NCBI GenBank assembly: GCA_016936035.1
Contig: JAFGPU010000349.1
Location: forward strand, 1 to 15,304
Length of the DNA stretch: 15,304 nucleotides
DNA from: Acidimicrobiales bacterium
Lineage (GTDB): Bacteria > Actinomycetota > Acidimicrobiia > Acidimicrobiales > VFJN01
Reading direction: 5' to 3'
This document shows, piece by piece, positions 1 to 6,830 of the stretch; positions within the stretch are counted from its first letter, which is position 1, and each line of letters opens with the position of its first letter. The notes under the pieces were generated by a model. That model was not told the DNA's origin, made no database searches, and saw only the letters and a list, made by a program, of their open reading frames with translations. Position numbers and translations under genes: made by a program.

Positions 1-738
1 GACGATCAGCCCCTGCGGGGCGTGTCCGAGGAGCAGTACGAGCAGGTGGCGTGGACGCCGCTGATCGTCAAGGCGCCGCACCAGGACACCGGGGTCGTCG
101 ACGACACCAACCTGTGGAACGTCGACGTGCTGCCGACCATCGCCGAGCAGCTGGGCATCGACCTGCCGTGGGACCTCGACGGCGTGGCGGCCGGCGCGGC
201 GGACGACGAGCGCGACCGCGACGACAAGCAGATCGCGGACAACGAGTTCCACGAGGTCGCGCCGGCGGAGGGGGGCGACCACGTCGCCCTCGACGGCGAG
301 GAGGGGTTGGCTCGCGTGCTGGCCGCCGACCACGTCGAGGGGACCGGCGACCACGCCATCTGGCAACGGACCGCCCATGGTGCGCTGGTCGGCCGGGACG
401 TGGCCGACCTGGCTGTCGACGCGACGGGGGGCGGCGAGGACGTCATCGCCGTCGAGCGACTCGGTCGCATCGAGCAGCCGGGCGACGGCGCTCCGCTGCT
501 CGAGCTGCTCGGCCACACCGACATGCCGCCCGGTGGGGTGGTGGCGGTGACGGTCAACGACGTCGTGGCCGCGGTGGCGCCGGTCGAGTCCGGGCCCTTC
601 GGCCTGGAGAGCCTGGTCCACGCCCTGTTGCTGCCCGACCCGTTCGCATCGGGCAACGACGTGCAGGCCTACCTCGTCGAGGGTGAGCCCGGCGCCGAGA
701 CGCTGACGCCGGTCGCTCTCACCGAGCACGAGTCCTAG
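1..738 (+). CDS. Membrane-type sulfatase-like hydrolase/transferase, C-terminal part (5'-truncated by window edge)
   Basis: The reading frame is open from base 1 to the TAG at 736-738, so only the last 245 residues are visible. Near the left edge it reads YEQVAWTPLIVKAP, then VDDTNLWNVDVLPTIAEQLG and a DLPWDLDG stretch. This is the usual end of an alkaline-phosphatase/sulfatase-fold domain, where the chain returns with 'TP..VK.P' and 'D.LPTIA..LG'. The remaining ~170 residues form a tail with a late VVAVTVNDVVAAV segment and an LLLPDPFASGNDVQAY segment, as I recall from actinobacterial membrane-anchored sulfatase-like proteins. The catalytic nucleophile, the metal sites and any N-terminal membrane helices lie outside the window, so substrate and activity cannot be judged. 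It converges on the sulfatase at 784-2352 with a hairpin between them. A phosphoglycerol-transferase-like enzyme is the main alternative. Confidence 0.72.
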   Translation, partial: DDQPLRGVSEEQYEQVAWTPLIVKAPHQDTGVVDDTNLWNVDVLPTIAEQLGIDLPWDLDGVAAGAADDERDRDDKQIADNEFHEVAPAEGGDHVALDGEEGLARVLAADHVEGTGDHAIWQRTAHGALVGRDVADLAVDATGGGEDVIAVERLGRIEQPGDGAPLLELLGHTDMPPGGVVAVTVNDVVAAVAPVESGPFGLESLVHALLLPDPFASGNDVQAYLVEGEPGAETLTPVALTEHES

Positions 739-761
739 GGCCGAGGCGACCGAGCGCCACC

Positions 762-780
762 GCCGGCGTCCCTCGCCGGC
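762..780. terminator. Hairpin between convergent sulfatase genes
   Basis: A perfect 7-bp inverted repeat, GCCGGCG (762-768) and CGCCGGC (774-780), is separated by a 5-base loop. It sits in the 45-bp gap between two convergent stop codons. No T-run follows on either strand, so it would act as a GC-rich, U-tract-less bidirectional terminator if it acts at all. Confidence 0.5.
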
Positions 781-783
781 TCG

Positions 784-2352
784 TCAGACCGGAGCTTCGA
801 GCGGCAGGCGCGGTCGGCGTGGGGTGCGCAGCTGCGCGCGCAGGTCGTCCACCAGGTCGGCGCGCACGGACGCGACCGCGGGGTCGTCCCACCGGTTGAC
901 CTGTTGCCGCGGGTCGTCGGCCAGGTCGTACAGCTCGCCCTCGGTGCCGTCGTGCACCGTGCCCGGCCCGTAGGTGGTGCACACCCAGCCGTCGCGGGTG
1001 ATCGTGCGCAGGTGCACGTCGACGCCGAGCAGCTCGCTGTCCCACACCGTGACGGCCCGACCCGGGTGCCGGCGATCGGCGTCGTGGTCGTCCACCGGCA
1101 GGGCGACGCCCTCCATCCAGGGCTCCGCCGCCAGCCCGGCGGCGGCGCAGAAGGTCGGGGCCAGGTCGACCAGGCCGACGGGGCGCGTCACGGTGGCCGG
1201 CGCCACGCCCGCCGAGGGTGCGGGGCGCCACACGAGCGGCAGCCGCATCAGCCCGTCGACGTGGTACGGCCCCTTGAACAGCAGCCCGAAGTCGCCCTGC
1301 AGCTCGCCGTGGTCGGTGGTGAACACCACGTCGAGGTCGTCGGACCAGCCCCGGGCGTCGATCGCGGCCAGCACCCGCCCGATCGCCTCGTCGATCAGCT
1401 CCACCTCGACCGCGTTGCGGGCGTTGACCTCGCGCACCTGGTCGGCGGTGAGCGTGGCGGGCACCCAGCGCGCCGGGGCCTCGTAGTTCGACACGAGCTT
1501 GCCGTCGTACCACAGCCGCCAGTGGCGCGGCTTGGCGTCGAGGATGCGGGTGCGTTCGGCGGGGTCGGCGACGTAACCGGCCGGCAGCGGCACGTCGCGC
1601 CAGTCGACGCGCCCCATCTCTGACACGGGCGGATCCCACGGGTGGTGGGGATCGGGGAAGCTCATCCAGCAGAACCAGTCGTCGTCCGCGGCGAGCCCGT
1701 CGAGCCACGCGATGGTGCGGTCGGCCACCCAGTCGGTGTGGTACCAGTCGCGAGGAACGGGGTTGTCCTTGACCTGCGGGGCCCCGGTGTCGCCCCCGCC
1801 TGCGGCGTTGACCTCGAAGTCGCCGTCGAGCACGGGGTAGAAGCCACCCAGGGCGTCGGGGTGGGTGGCGGCGAGCCAGCGGGCGTAGTGCAACGGGCCC
1901 ACCGATCCGTGCGTGGCGAGCTCGAGGTGGTCGAAGCCCCGATGCGGGCCGTCACCGCCGCCGAACCACGGCGAGGTGGCGGTGGGGACGCCGTCGCGCG
2001 CCAGGCGGTTCTCGACGAACCGCCCGAACGGATCGAGGAAGGGCTCGAAGTGGGGCTTGCCCACGAGCGCCGTGCGGTAGCCGGACCGGTGGAGCACCGC
2101 AGCGACCGACGGGGCGTCGACCGGGAGGGCCACCCCGTTCATCCACACCCCGTGCGTGTCCGGGTGCTGCCCGGTGAGGATGGTGGCGCGCGAGGGCATG
2201 CACACGACCGACTGCGGAACCGCGCGTGCGTAGCGGATGCCCTGGGCGGCCAGTTCGTCGACGACGGGGGTGCGGCTGAGCGTGCCGCCGTTGCACCCCA
2301 GCGTGTCGTAGCGCTGCTGGTCGGTGGTGACGAACAAGATCTTGCGGCCCAT
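784..2352 (-). CDS. Sulfatase (formylglycine-dependent, Cys-type)
   Basis: Encodes 522 residues of a type I sulfatase that hydrolyses sulfate esters; the substrate is not deducible. The first metal-ligand motif is TTDQQR (residues 9-14). The CMPSR core at 51-55 contains Cys51, which a formylglycine-generating enzyme would oxidise to the catalytic formylglycine. GKPHF (98-102) supplies the conserved Lys and His, DPHHPWDPP lies at 234-242, TTDHGE at 345-350 holds the second metal pair Asp347/His348, and a late Lys is at 360. All key residues are present and the length is normal. No signal peptide is evident, so it looks cytoplasmic. The open frame continues upstream to 2937, but MGRKILFVTTDQQR is the natural sulfatase N-terminus. 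Its ATG overlaps the upstream stop codon by one base (TGATG), implying translational coupling. It is the last gene of the TetR-SRPBCC-sulfatase operon. Arylsulfatase, choline-sulfatase or phosphonate-hydrolase relatives share this pattern. Confidence 0.93.
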   Translation of the reverse strand: MGRKILFVTTDQQRYDTLGCNGGTLSRTPVVDELAAQGIRYARAVPQSVVCMPSRATILTGQHPDTHGVWMNGVALPVDAPSVAAVLHRSGYRTALVGKPHFEPFLDPFGRFVENRLARDGVPTATSPWFGGGDGPHRGFDHLELATHGSVGPLHYARWLAATHPDALGGFYPVLDGDFEVNAAGGGDTGAPQVKDNPVPRDWYHTDWVADRTIAWLDGLAADDDWFCWMSFPDPHHPWDPPVSEMGRVDWRDVPLPAGYVADPAERTRILDAKPRHWRLWYDGKLVSNYEAPARWVPATLTADQVREVNARNAVEVELIDEAIGRVLAAIDARGWSDDLDVVFTTDHGELQGDFGLLFKGPYHVDGLMRLPLVWRPAPSAGVAPATVTRPVGLVDLAPTFCAAAGLAAEPWMEGVALPVDDHDADRRHPGRAVTVWDSELLGVDVHLRTITRDGWVCTTYGPGTVHDGTEGELYDLADDPRQQVNRWDDPAVASVRADLVDDLRAQLRTPRRPRLPLEAPV

Positions 2353-2792
2353 CAGGGTGTGCCTCCCGGGGCAGTGTCGAGCGCGTCGAGCGCTGGTCCG
2401 TGGCCCGATTCGAGCTGGCGGCGCAGTTCGGCGAGCGCGCCCCCGGTGGCGCCTCCCAGCATGATGGCCATGGCGGCGGGGTCGGCGTCGCTGGCGTAGG
2501 TGACCAGGCACGACCCGGGGGTGAGCGCGATGACGTCGACCGAGGCCAGGTGCTCGGTGACGAGGCCGCCGGCGATGCGGTACTGGAACCGGCGCTGGAG
2601 CGGGTCGTTGGTCACGATCGTCTCGTCCACCGTGAGCCCGGTGCCGAGGGTGATGGTGCGCCGGTCGCCGTCCACCCGGCAGTCGTCGACACCGGGGAAC
2701 CAGTGGTGCAGCAGCTCGGGTCGGCCGACGATCTGCCACGCGCGGGCGGCGTCCACGCCGATGACGGCGTCCCTGCGGACGGTGCCGCGCAT
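2352..2792 (-). CDS. SRPBCC (START/Bet v1-like) family protein
   Basis: A 146-residue protein beginning MRGTVRRDAVIGVDAARAW, typical of the polyketide-cyclase/START-like SRPBCC fold: an N-terminal strand, 'A..AW.IVG..ELLHHWFPGV' as the first helix pair, then successive strands (CRVDGDRRTITLGTG, DETIVTNDPLQRRFQYRI) and a long C-terminal helix (MAIMLGGATGGALAELRRQLE). Such proteins form a hydrophobic cavity that binds or converts small lipophilic ligands; no specific ligand can be read here. The ATG at 2792 overlaps the TetR stop by one base, and its own stop overlaps the sulfatase ATG by one base, so both junctions are TGATG. The tight coupling suggests a shared substrate or inducer with the sulfatase, which is inference. 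Alternative starts upstream would lie inside the TetR gene and are disfavoured. Confidence 0.82.
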   Translation of the reverse strand: MRGTVRRDAVIGVDAARAWQIVGRPELLHHWFPGVDDCRVDGDRRTITLGTGLTVDETIVTNDPLQRRFQYRIAGGLVTEHLASVDVIALTPGSCLVTYASDADPAAMAIMLGGATGGALAELRRQLESGHGPALDALDTAPGGTP

Positions 2793-3406
2793 CAGTGACC
2801 GACCGGGCCGAGCAGGCGGAGCAGGGCGGAGTGCATCGCCGCGGCGGCGTCGTCGCGGCCGAGGCCCTGGTCGTAGCGCATGAGGTCGAACGACTCCCAC
2901 GACGCGACGACATCGGCCGCCGCGAGCGTGGCCGCACGTTCGTCGGCGGCCAGGGCGTCGAGCTCGGGGGCGAACAACCCGGCGAGCTGGCGGCGGAGCG
3001 TGCCCCGGATGCGGGCCAGCTCGGCCAGGATCAGGGGCTGGCGCGTGGCGAGCGATCGCGCCACCCGCCCGACCTCACCCATGCCCTCGATCAGGCGGAC
3101 GCGGGCGGCGACGAAGCGCTCGACGCGCTCGTGCAGCGGCTGGTCGGGCGACGCGTCGACGGCGTAGAGGGGCGCGAGGTGCTCCTGCTGGCGCCCGATG
3201 GCGGTGCGCACCATGTCGTCGACGTCGTCGAAGTAGCGGAAGAGCGAGCGGGCCGAGATGCCGGCCTGCGCCGCGATCTGCTCGGCGCTCGGGGCGAGGT
3301 TGCCGTCGCGGTAGAGGTCGAGCAGCGCCGAGACGACGGCGTCGCGGTTGCGGTCGCGGCGCAGGTTGCGCCCGTCGGCGGGAGCGGATGCGGCGGGAGG
3401 GCTCAC
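2792..3406 (-). CDS. TetR/AcrR family transcriptional regulator
   Basis: A 204-residue regulator with a helix-turn-helix at residues ~40-59 (SAEQIAAQAGISARSLFRYF, the canonical TetR pattern) preceded by helix 1 and followed by a mostly helical ligand-binding half. The start is GTG at 3406, lying exactly six bases after a -10 box (TAGGGT), so the mRNA is predicted to begin at the start codon without a leader. It is the first gene of a three-gene operon with the SRPBCC protein and the sulfatase. It probably autoregulates and also represses the divergent DinB-like gene through the dyad in the 51-bp spacer. The inducer is unknown; a lipophilic ligand related to the SRPBCC pocket is speculation. 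Confidence 0.93.
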   Translation of the reverse strand: MSPPAASAPADGRNLRRDRNRDAVVSALLDLYRDGNLAPSAEQIAAQAGISARSLFRYFDDVDDMVRTAIGRQQEHLAPLYAVDASPDQPLHERVERFVAARVRLIEGMGEVGRVARSLATRQPLILAELARIRGTLRRQLAGLFAPELDALAADERAATLAAADVVASWESFDLMRYDQGLGRDDAAAAMHSALLRLLGPVGH

Positions 3407-3457
3407 GGGGGCACCCTAACTATTGACATGCGCCCTGACAATACTTAGCCTGCCCCC
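3407..3457. promoter_or_regulatory. Mirror-symmetric divergent promoter/operator (TetR site candidate)
   Basis: The whole 51-bp gap between the divergent GTG (3406, -) and ATG (3458, +) is an inverted repeat centred on base 3432; 19 of 25 base pairs match by my count. Rightward promoter: TTGACA at 3423-3428, 17-bp spacer, TAGCCT at 3446-3451, ATG seven bases after the -10. Leftward promoter: TTGTCA at 3441-3436, 17-bp spacer, TAGGGT at 3418-3413, GTG seven bases after the -10. Each element is the exact mirror position of its partner. Both start codons fall at the expected +1, so both mRNAs should be leaderless. The core dyad (3416-3448) overlaps both -35 boxes and would block both promoters if bound by a TetR dimer. 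Confidence 0.82.
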
Positions 3458-4036
3458 ATGACGGCGACGACGGATGCCCTGGTTGTCGACTCGCTCCGCC
3501 GGCGCATGCGGGCGATGCACTCGCTGTACGCAGACGCGCTGGCCACGATGGGCCCCGAACACGTCAACCACTTCGAGCGAGAGGGCGTCCTCCCCATCGC
3601 CTTCTCGCTCTTCCACTACACGAACATGCAGGACGTGTCGTTCGCCGTCATCAGCGGGCACGCCGTCATCTGGGATGCGGGCTGGCAGGCGCGGGTGCGG
3701 ATGGCCATCGACGACCACGGCAAGGAGCGCTCGGTCGACGAGATGGTCCACCAGCGCATCGGCGACTACGAGGCGTTCGGCGACTACCAGCGCACCGTGT
3801 TCGGCCGCACCGAGGCCTGGCTCGACGAGCTCGACCCCGCCGAGCTGAGGCGCGTCCTCGTTCCCCGGCCGCTGCCCCCGGTGGTCGCCGACACCTACAG
3901 CGCCCGGGTGGCGGGCGACGAGGGCATCACCGTGCTCGACGCCCTCGAGTGCTGGATCTACCAGCACGGCCTGCGGCACATGGGCGAGATCGAGCTCGCC
4001 CGGGGCCTGGTCGGCCTGGGCGGCATGACCAGCTGA
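3458..4036 (+). CDS. DinB-like metal-binding four-helix-bundle protein
   Basis: A 192-residue protein with the layout of the DinB/YfiT-like superfamily: a first helix (MRAMHSLYADAL), a second helix with a His in FHYTNMQD (His53), and a final helix carrying HGLRHMGEIELARGL, where His170 and His174 form the HxxxH that completes the usual His triad for a divalent metal. DinB-fold proteins include thiol S-transferases (bacillithiol or mycothiol dependent) and maleylpyruvate isomerase-like enzymes. Which applies here cannot be told. The ATG is predicted to be the transcript's first base, since the -10 TAGCCT ends at 3451 and no Shine-Dalgarno is present. It is divergent from and probably co-regulated with the TetR-SRPBCC-sulfatase operon. 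Its 3' end converges on purU. Confidence 0.75.
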   Translation: MTATTDALVVDSLRRRMRAMHSLYADALATMGPEHVNHFEREGVLPIAFSLFHYTNMQDVSFAVISGHAVIWDAGWQARVRMAIDDHGKERSVDEMVHQRIGDYEAFGDYQRTVFGRTEAWLDELDPAELRRVLVPRPLPPVVADTYSARVAGDEGITVLDALECWIYQHGLRHMGEIELARGLVGLGGMTS

Positions 4037-4060
4037 CGGTCGGGGCCCAGCCCGCCGTGC

Positions 4061-4075
4061 GACCGCGCCGCGGTC
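4061..4075. terminator. Short GC hairpin between convergent dinB-like and purU genes
   Basis: GACCGC (4061-4066), a 3-base loop and GCGGTC (4070-4075) form a perfect 6-bp stem in the 37-bp convergent gap. It overlaps the first bases of the purU stop codon. There is no T-run, so terminator function is tentative. Confidence 0.3.
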
Positions 4076-4931
4076 AGTCGAACACGACCGTCCGCCGGCC
4101 GTAGACCAGGGTGCGGTCGCCGATGTGGGCGCGCACGGCCCTGGCCAGCACAGCCACCTCGAGGTCGCGCCCCTTGCGGCGCAGGTCGTCGACGTCGTCG
4201 CGATGGCTCACCCGGATGACGTCCTGTTCGATGATCGGCCCGTCGTCGAGCACCGCCGTGGCGTAGTGGGCGGTCACGCCGATGATCTTCACCCCCCGCT
4301 CGTGCGCCTGGTGGTACGGGCGCGCCCCCTGGAACGACGGCAGGAACGAGTGGTGGATGTTGATGATGCGCTCCGACCACTCGTCGCACATCTCCGCCGA
4401 CAGCACCTGCATGTAGCGGGCGAGGACCACGAGCTCGACGCCGTGCTCGCGTAGCACCCGGCGCACCTGGGCCTCCTGCGTCGCCTTGTCGCCGTCGACG
4501 ATGGGCAGGTGGCGGAACTCGACGCCGAACCACTCGGCCGCCGCCTCGTGGTCGGGATGGTTGCTGACGAGCACCGGGACCTCGATGGCCAGGTCGCCCT
4601 CGCGCCAGCGGTGGAGCAGGTCGTGCACGCAGTGCGGCTGCTTCGAGGCCAGCAACCCGACGCGGGGGCGGTGGTCGGAGTGGCCGAGCCGCCAGCGCAT
4701 GTCGAAGCGGTCGGCGACCGGTGCGAACGCCGGGGCGAACCCGGCCCGATCGACGTCGAAGGCGTCGACCTCGAACTCGAGGCGGAGGAAGAACGCCCCG
4801 TCGTGGTGGTCGGTGTGCTGCTGCAGGTCGACGACGTTGCCGCCGTGGTCGGCGACGAAGGCGGTGGCGGCGGCGATGATGCCGGGCCGGTCGGGGCAGG
4901 CGGCCACGAGACGCGCCGTGGGGGCGGCCAC
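4074..4931 (-). CDS. purU: Formyltetrahydrofolate deformylase
   Basis: A 285-residue cytoplasmic enzyme that hydrolyses 10-formyltetrahydrofolate to tetrahydrofolate and formate, supplying formate for purine synthesis and balancing one-carbon pools. The N-terminal ~80 residues are an ACT domain (RLVAACPDRPGIIAAATAFV, then GGNVVDLQQHTD). The C-terminal formyltransferase-fold domain begins at ~90 (VGLLASKQPHCVHDLL), contains VLVSNHPD (120-127), and has the catalytic triad of the GART-like fold: Asn191 and His193 in NIHHSFLPSFQGA, and Asp229 in LDDGPIIEQ. Length is standard and nothing is missing. The start is GTG at 4931 with a GAGAGG Shine-Dalgarno nine bases upstream. It lies 57 bp downstream of the repeat-bearing membrane protein on the same strand and could be co-transcribed with it. 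Confidence 0.96.
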   Translation of the reverse strand: MAAPTARLVAACPDRPGIIAAATAFVADHGGNVVDLQQHTDHHDGAFFLRLEFEVDAFDVDRAGFAPAFAPVADRFDMRWRLGHSDHRPRVGLLASKQPHCVHDLLHRWREGDLAIEVPVLVSNHPDHEAAAEWFGVEFRHLPIVDGDKATQEAQVRRVLREHGVELVVLARYMQVLSAEMCDEWSERIINIHHSFLPSFQGARPYHQAHERGVKIIGVTAHYATAVLDDGPIIEQDVIRVSHRDDVDDLRRKGRDLEVAVLARAVRAHIGDRTLVYGRRTVVFD

Positions 4932-4988
4932 GCCGACCAGCCTCTCACCGCGCGTCGCCCGGCTCCACCGGGGCGGCTCGGACCGCCC

Positions 4989-6371
4989 TCAGACCGGTGG
5001 CTCGATCACGACCGGTGCGCCCAGACCCGAGATGTCGAACACCAGGTGCAGGGTGGGGCCGCCGGGCGTCGAGGTGATCTCGACCCGGGCCGGGTCGCCC
5101 CGGTCGTCGAGGGTGAGGGCCACCGAGGCGTTCACCGGGCTGCGACCGCCCTGGGTCTGACCGATGACCTCGGCGGGGATGGTCGCCTGGAACCGGCGGC
5201 GACCCTGGTCGTCGCTGCCGGTCTCGAGGGGGTTGACCGCGGCGGCCAGCCAGGTGGGCAGGAGCGCAGCTCCCTTGGCGGGCTGGTCGCCGTCCGACAG
5301 GGCCGGGATCATCTCGTAGGGCACGCCGGCCAGCTGCTCGACCGCCGGAGCCTTGCGTCCCCATACGGTGGGGCCGTCGGCCACGGTCTCCGCGGCCGTT
5401 CCCTCGGCGGCGACCGCCACCTCGTGGAGCCGACCGGTGGTGGTGGCGACCTGGCCCTCGACCGTCGCCTCGGAGGCGAGCCACAAGCTGGGCCGAACGT
5501 CGCTGACGTCGTCGGCGCTGACCGTGCCGGCGTACGTGAACGACCCGGCCTCGGCGAGCCGCCGACCGGCGTGACCGAAGGCCTCGGCCGCCGCCACCGG
5601 TGGCGGGGCGGTCGTGGTGGTGGCCTCCGTCGTGCCGGCCGGGTCGTTCGTGGCGGCATCGGTGGCGGGCCCGTCGCCGCCCCCGGTGGCCGCGACGACG
5701 CCTGCTCCGATGGCCACCGCCCCGACGGCCGAGGCCACGACCATCCGCGCGCGCCGACGGGACCGGACGCGCCCGCGGTTGTCGGGCCCGGTGCCCGGCG
5801 ATGCCGCGGCCGACGGTGACGGTGCCGCCTGCCGGGAGCCCGCGCGGTCGTGGGTCGCCGCCTGCGGCAGCTCCGGGTCCGGCGCCGGCGCCTCGACCGC
5901 GCGCGGCGGCCCGCCCGCCGTCGGGGCGCGAGCAAACGCGGGGACGGCGTCGGTGCCGGTGTCGTCGTCCGAGGCATCGGGAGCGTGGGTGTCGGCGTGC
6001 TGGGTTGGGGCCGAGGCATCGGGAGCGTGGGTGTCGGCGTGCTGGGTGGGCGCGGCCTCGGGGGCGTGGGCGTGGGCGTGCTGGGTCGGCGTGGCCTCGG
6101 GGGCGTGGGTATCGCCGTCGGTGCCGTCGTCAGATCGGACCGGGGCGGTGCCGGTCGTCTCGGGCCGGACGGGGGCAGCCGAGGCGGTGAGCGAGCGGGG
6201 CGGCCCTGCCATGGTCTGCTCGGGCGGGACGGGCGTCGACCGGCGCCGGCGTCGTCGGCGGTTGGCGACCCCCGCAGCCGCGGCCATCGCGACTGCACCG
6301 GCCACGCCGACGGCCATGCTCCCGACGGGGCGCCGCGCGCGGCGGTCCCCTTCCCCAGCGCCCAACCCCAT
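4989..6371 (-). CDS. Two-anchor membrane protein with His/Ala/Pro repeat linker and LprG/LppX-like outer domain
   Basis: I do not recognise this 460-residue protein as a named family. Visible regions are: a short Ala/Gly hydrophobic segment at 19-36 followed by seven arginines (38-44); a low-complexity, probably disordered linker at 45-200 rich in Ala, Pro and Thr, with four copies of a THAPEA/DAS-PTQHAD motif (~88-134); a basic patch RVRSRRRARM (201-210); a clear transmembrane helix at 210-229; a Thr-rich spacer (TTEATTTTAPPP, 247-258); and a folded domain at ~260-460. That last domain (AGRRLAEAGSFTYAGTVS, then alternating strands to LHLVFDISGLGAPV) resembles LppX/LprAFG-like lipid-binding domains. 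The positive-inside rule places the linker in the cytoplasm and the final domain outside. A second ATG at 6317 is an alternative start. The ATG at 6371 lies eight bases after a possible -10 (TATCGT). Confidence 0.62.
   Translation of the reverse strand: MGLGAGEGDRRARRPVGSMAVGVAGAVAMAAAAGVANRRRRRRRSTPVPPEQTMAGPPRSLTASAAPVRPETTGTAPVRSDDGTDGDTHAPEATPTQHAHAHAPEAAPTQHADTHAPDASAPTQHADTHAPDASDDDTGTDAVPAFARAPTAGGPPRAVEAPAPDPELPQAATHDRAGSRQAAPSPSAAASPGTGPDNRGRVRSRRRARMVVASAVGAVAIGAGVVAATGGGDGPATDAATNDPAGTTEATTTTAPPPVAAAEAFGHAGRRLAEAGSFTYAGTVSADDVSDVRPSLWLASEATVEGQVATTTGRLHEVAVAAEGTAAETVADGPTVWGRKAPAVEQLAGVPYEMIPALSDGDQPAKGAALLPTWLAAAVNPLETGSDDQGRRRFQATIPAEVIGQTQGGRSPVNASVALTLDDRGDPARVEITSTPGGPTLHLVFDISGLGAPVVIEPPV
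5971..6111. repeat. In-frame tandem repeat encoding His/Ala/Pro motif
   Basis: Four tandem units begin at about 5971, 6013, 6055 and 6094 (spacings 42, 42 and 39 bp; the last unit is partial). The first two copies share long identical stretches such as GAGGCATCGGGAGCGTGGGT. All unit lengths are multiples of three, so the frame is kept. They encode the THAPDAS/APTQHAD copies in the cytoplasmic linker of the membrane protein. Confidence 0.85.
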
Positions 6372-6385
6372 GCTGCCCGACGATA

Positions 6386-6424
6386 GTCAGCCGGGCATGA
6401 CCGGGGTCAGCCGGGCATGACCGG
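6386..6424. repeat. Tandem duplication of 19 bp at a gene end
   Basis: The 19-bp unit GTCAGCCGGGCATGACCGG occurs at 6386-6404 and again at 6406-6424, separated by one G. On the minus strand it is the last codons and stop of the PNPOx-like gene (encoding PVMPG then TGA), duplicated once just past the stop. Confidence 0.9.
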
Positions 6425-6775
6425 CACGCAGGTGGGACCGGTGCCGGTCGCGCCGGCCACCCGATGCAGCACCGCACGCGTGGGCTCGATCGTGATCGGC
6501 CCCTCGCCCGACGGGTCGACCGCGGTGCCGTCGACGATGAGGCTGTAGTCGCCGGACGGCTCGGGTGGCGGCCACAGGAACGTGGCGCGGGGTCGGGCCC
6601 CGAGGTTGGCGCCGGTGCTGCGACCCACGCTGGTGACGAGCAGGCCGTCCTGCACGGCCACCTCGACCGACACCACGTGGGGCACGCGGTCGTCGGTGAC
6701 CGTCAGGAGGTAGGCCCGCGAGCCGTACTCGGCGACGCGGGCGGCCAGGGCCTCGAGCTCGACGGCGACGCTCAC
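6407..6775 (-). CDS. Pyridoxamine 5'-phosphate oxidase-like (split beta-barrel flavoprotein) family protein
   Basis: A 122-residue protein from a GTG at 6775 (reading SVAVELEALAARVAEYG). The order is one helix, then strands SRAYLLTVTDDRVPHVVSVEV and DGLLVTSVGRSTGANLGARP, then ATFLWPPPEPSGDYSLIVDG, matching the small split-barrel FMN- or F420-binding PNPOx fold. The pattern 'VGRSTGANLGARPRATFLW' is where these proteins contact the cofactor phosphate. Members reduce or oxidise small substrates, or bind haem or F420; the substrate is not readable. A GTG at 6820 in the same frame would add 15 residues with no fold contribution. I prefer 6775 because a TACGCT -10-like box ends six bases before it, suggesting a leaderless start, although no good -35 is seen. 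It follows the HxlR gene by 55 bp and may be co-transcribed with it. Confidence 0.7.
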   Translation of the reverse strand: MSVAVELEALAARVAEYGSRAYLLTVTDDRVPHVVSVEVAVQDGLLVTSVGRSTGANLGARPRATFLWPPPEPSGDYSLIVDGTAVDPSGEGPITIEPTRAVLHRVAGATGTGPTCVPVMPG

Positions 6776-6830
6776 GGCGCCAGCGTACGCCTGCCGGCCG
6801 GGCGTCGCGTCCCGACCCACGTGGGCGGGA

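Noticed and set aside
2353..2937. N-terminal extension of the sulfatase reading frame
   Set aside because: The extra residues are Arg-rich, out-of-frame shadow sequence of the SRPBCC and TetR genes; the sulfatase N-terminal motif starts right after the ATG at 2352.
4509..5819. Long plus-strand open frames opposite purU and the membrane protein
   Set aside because: Low-complexity Gly/Asp/Val-rich translation on the strand opposite genes with clear domains; no ribosome site.
5971..6111. CRISPR array
   Set aside because: The 42/42/39-bp units are contiguous, without spacers, and in frame within a coding gene.
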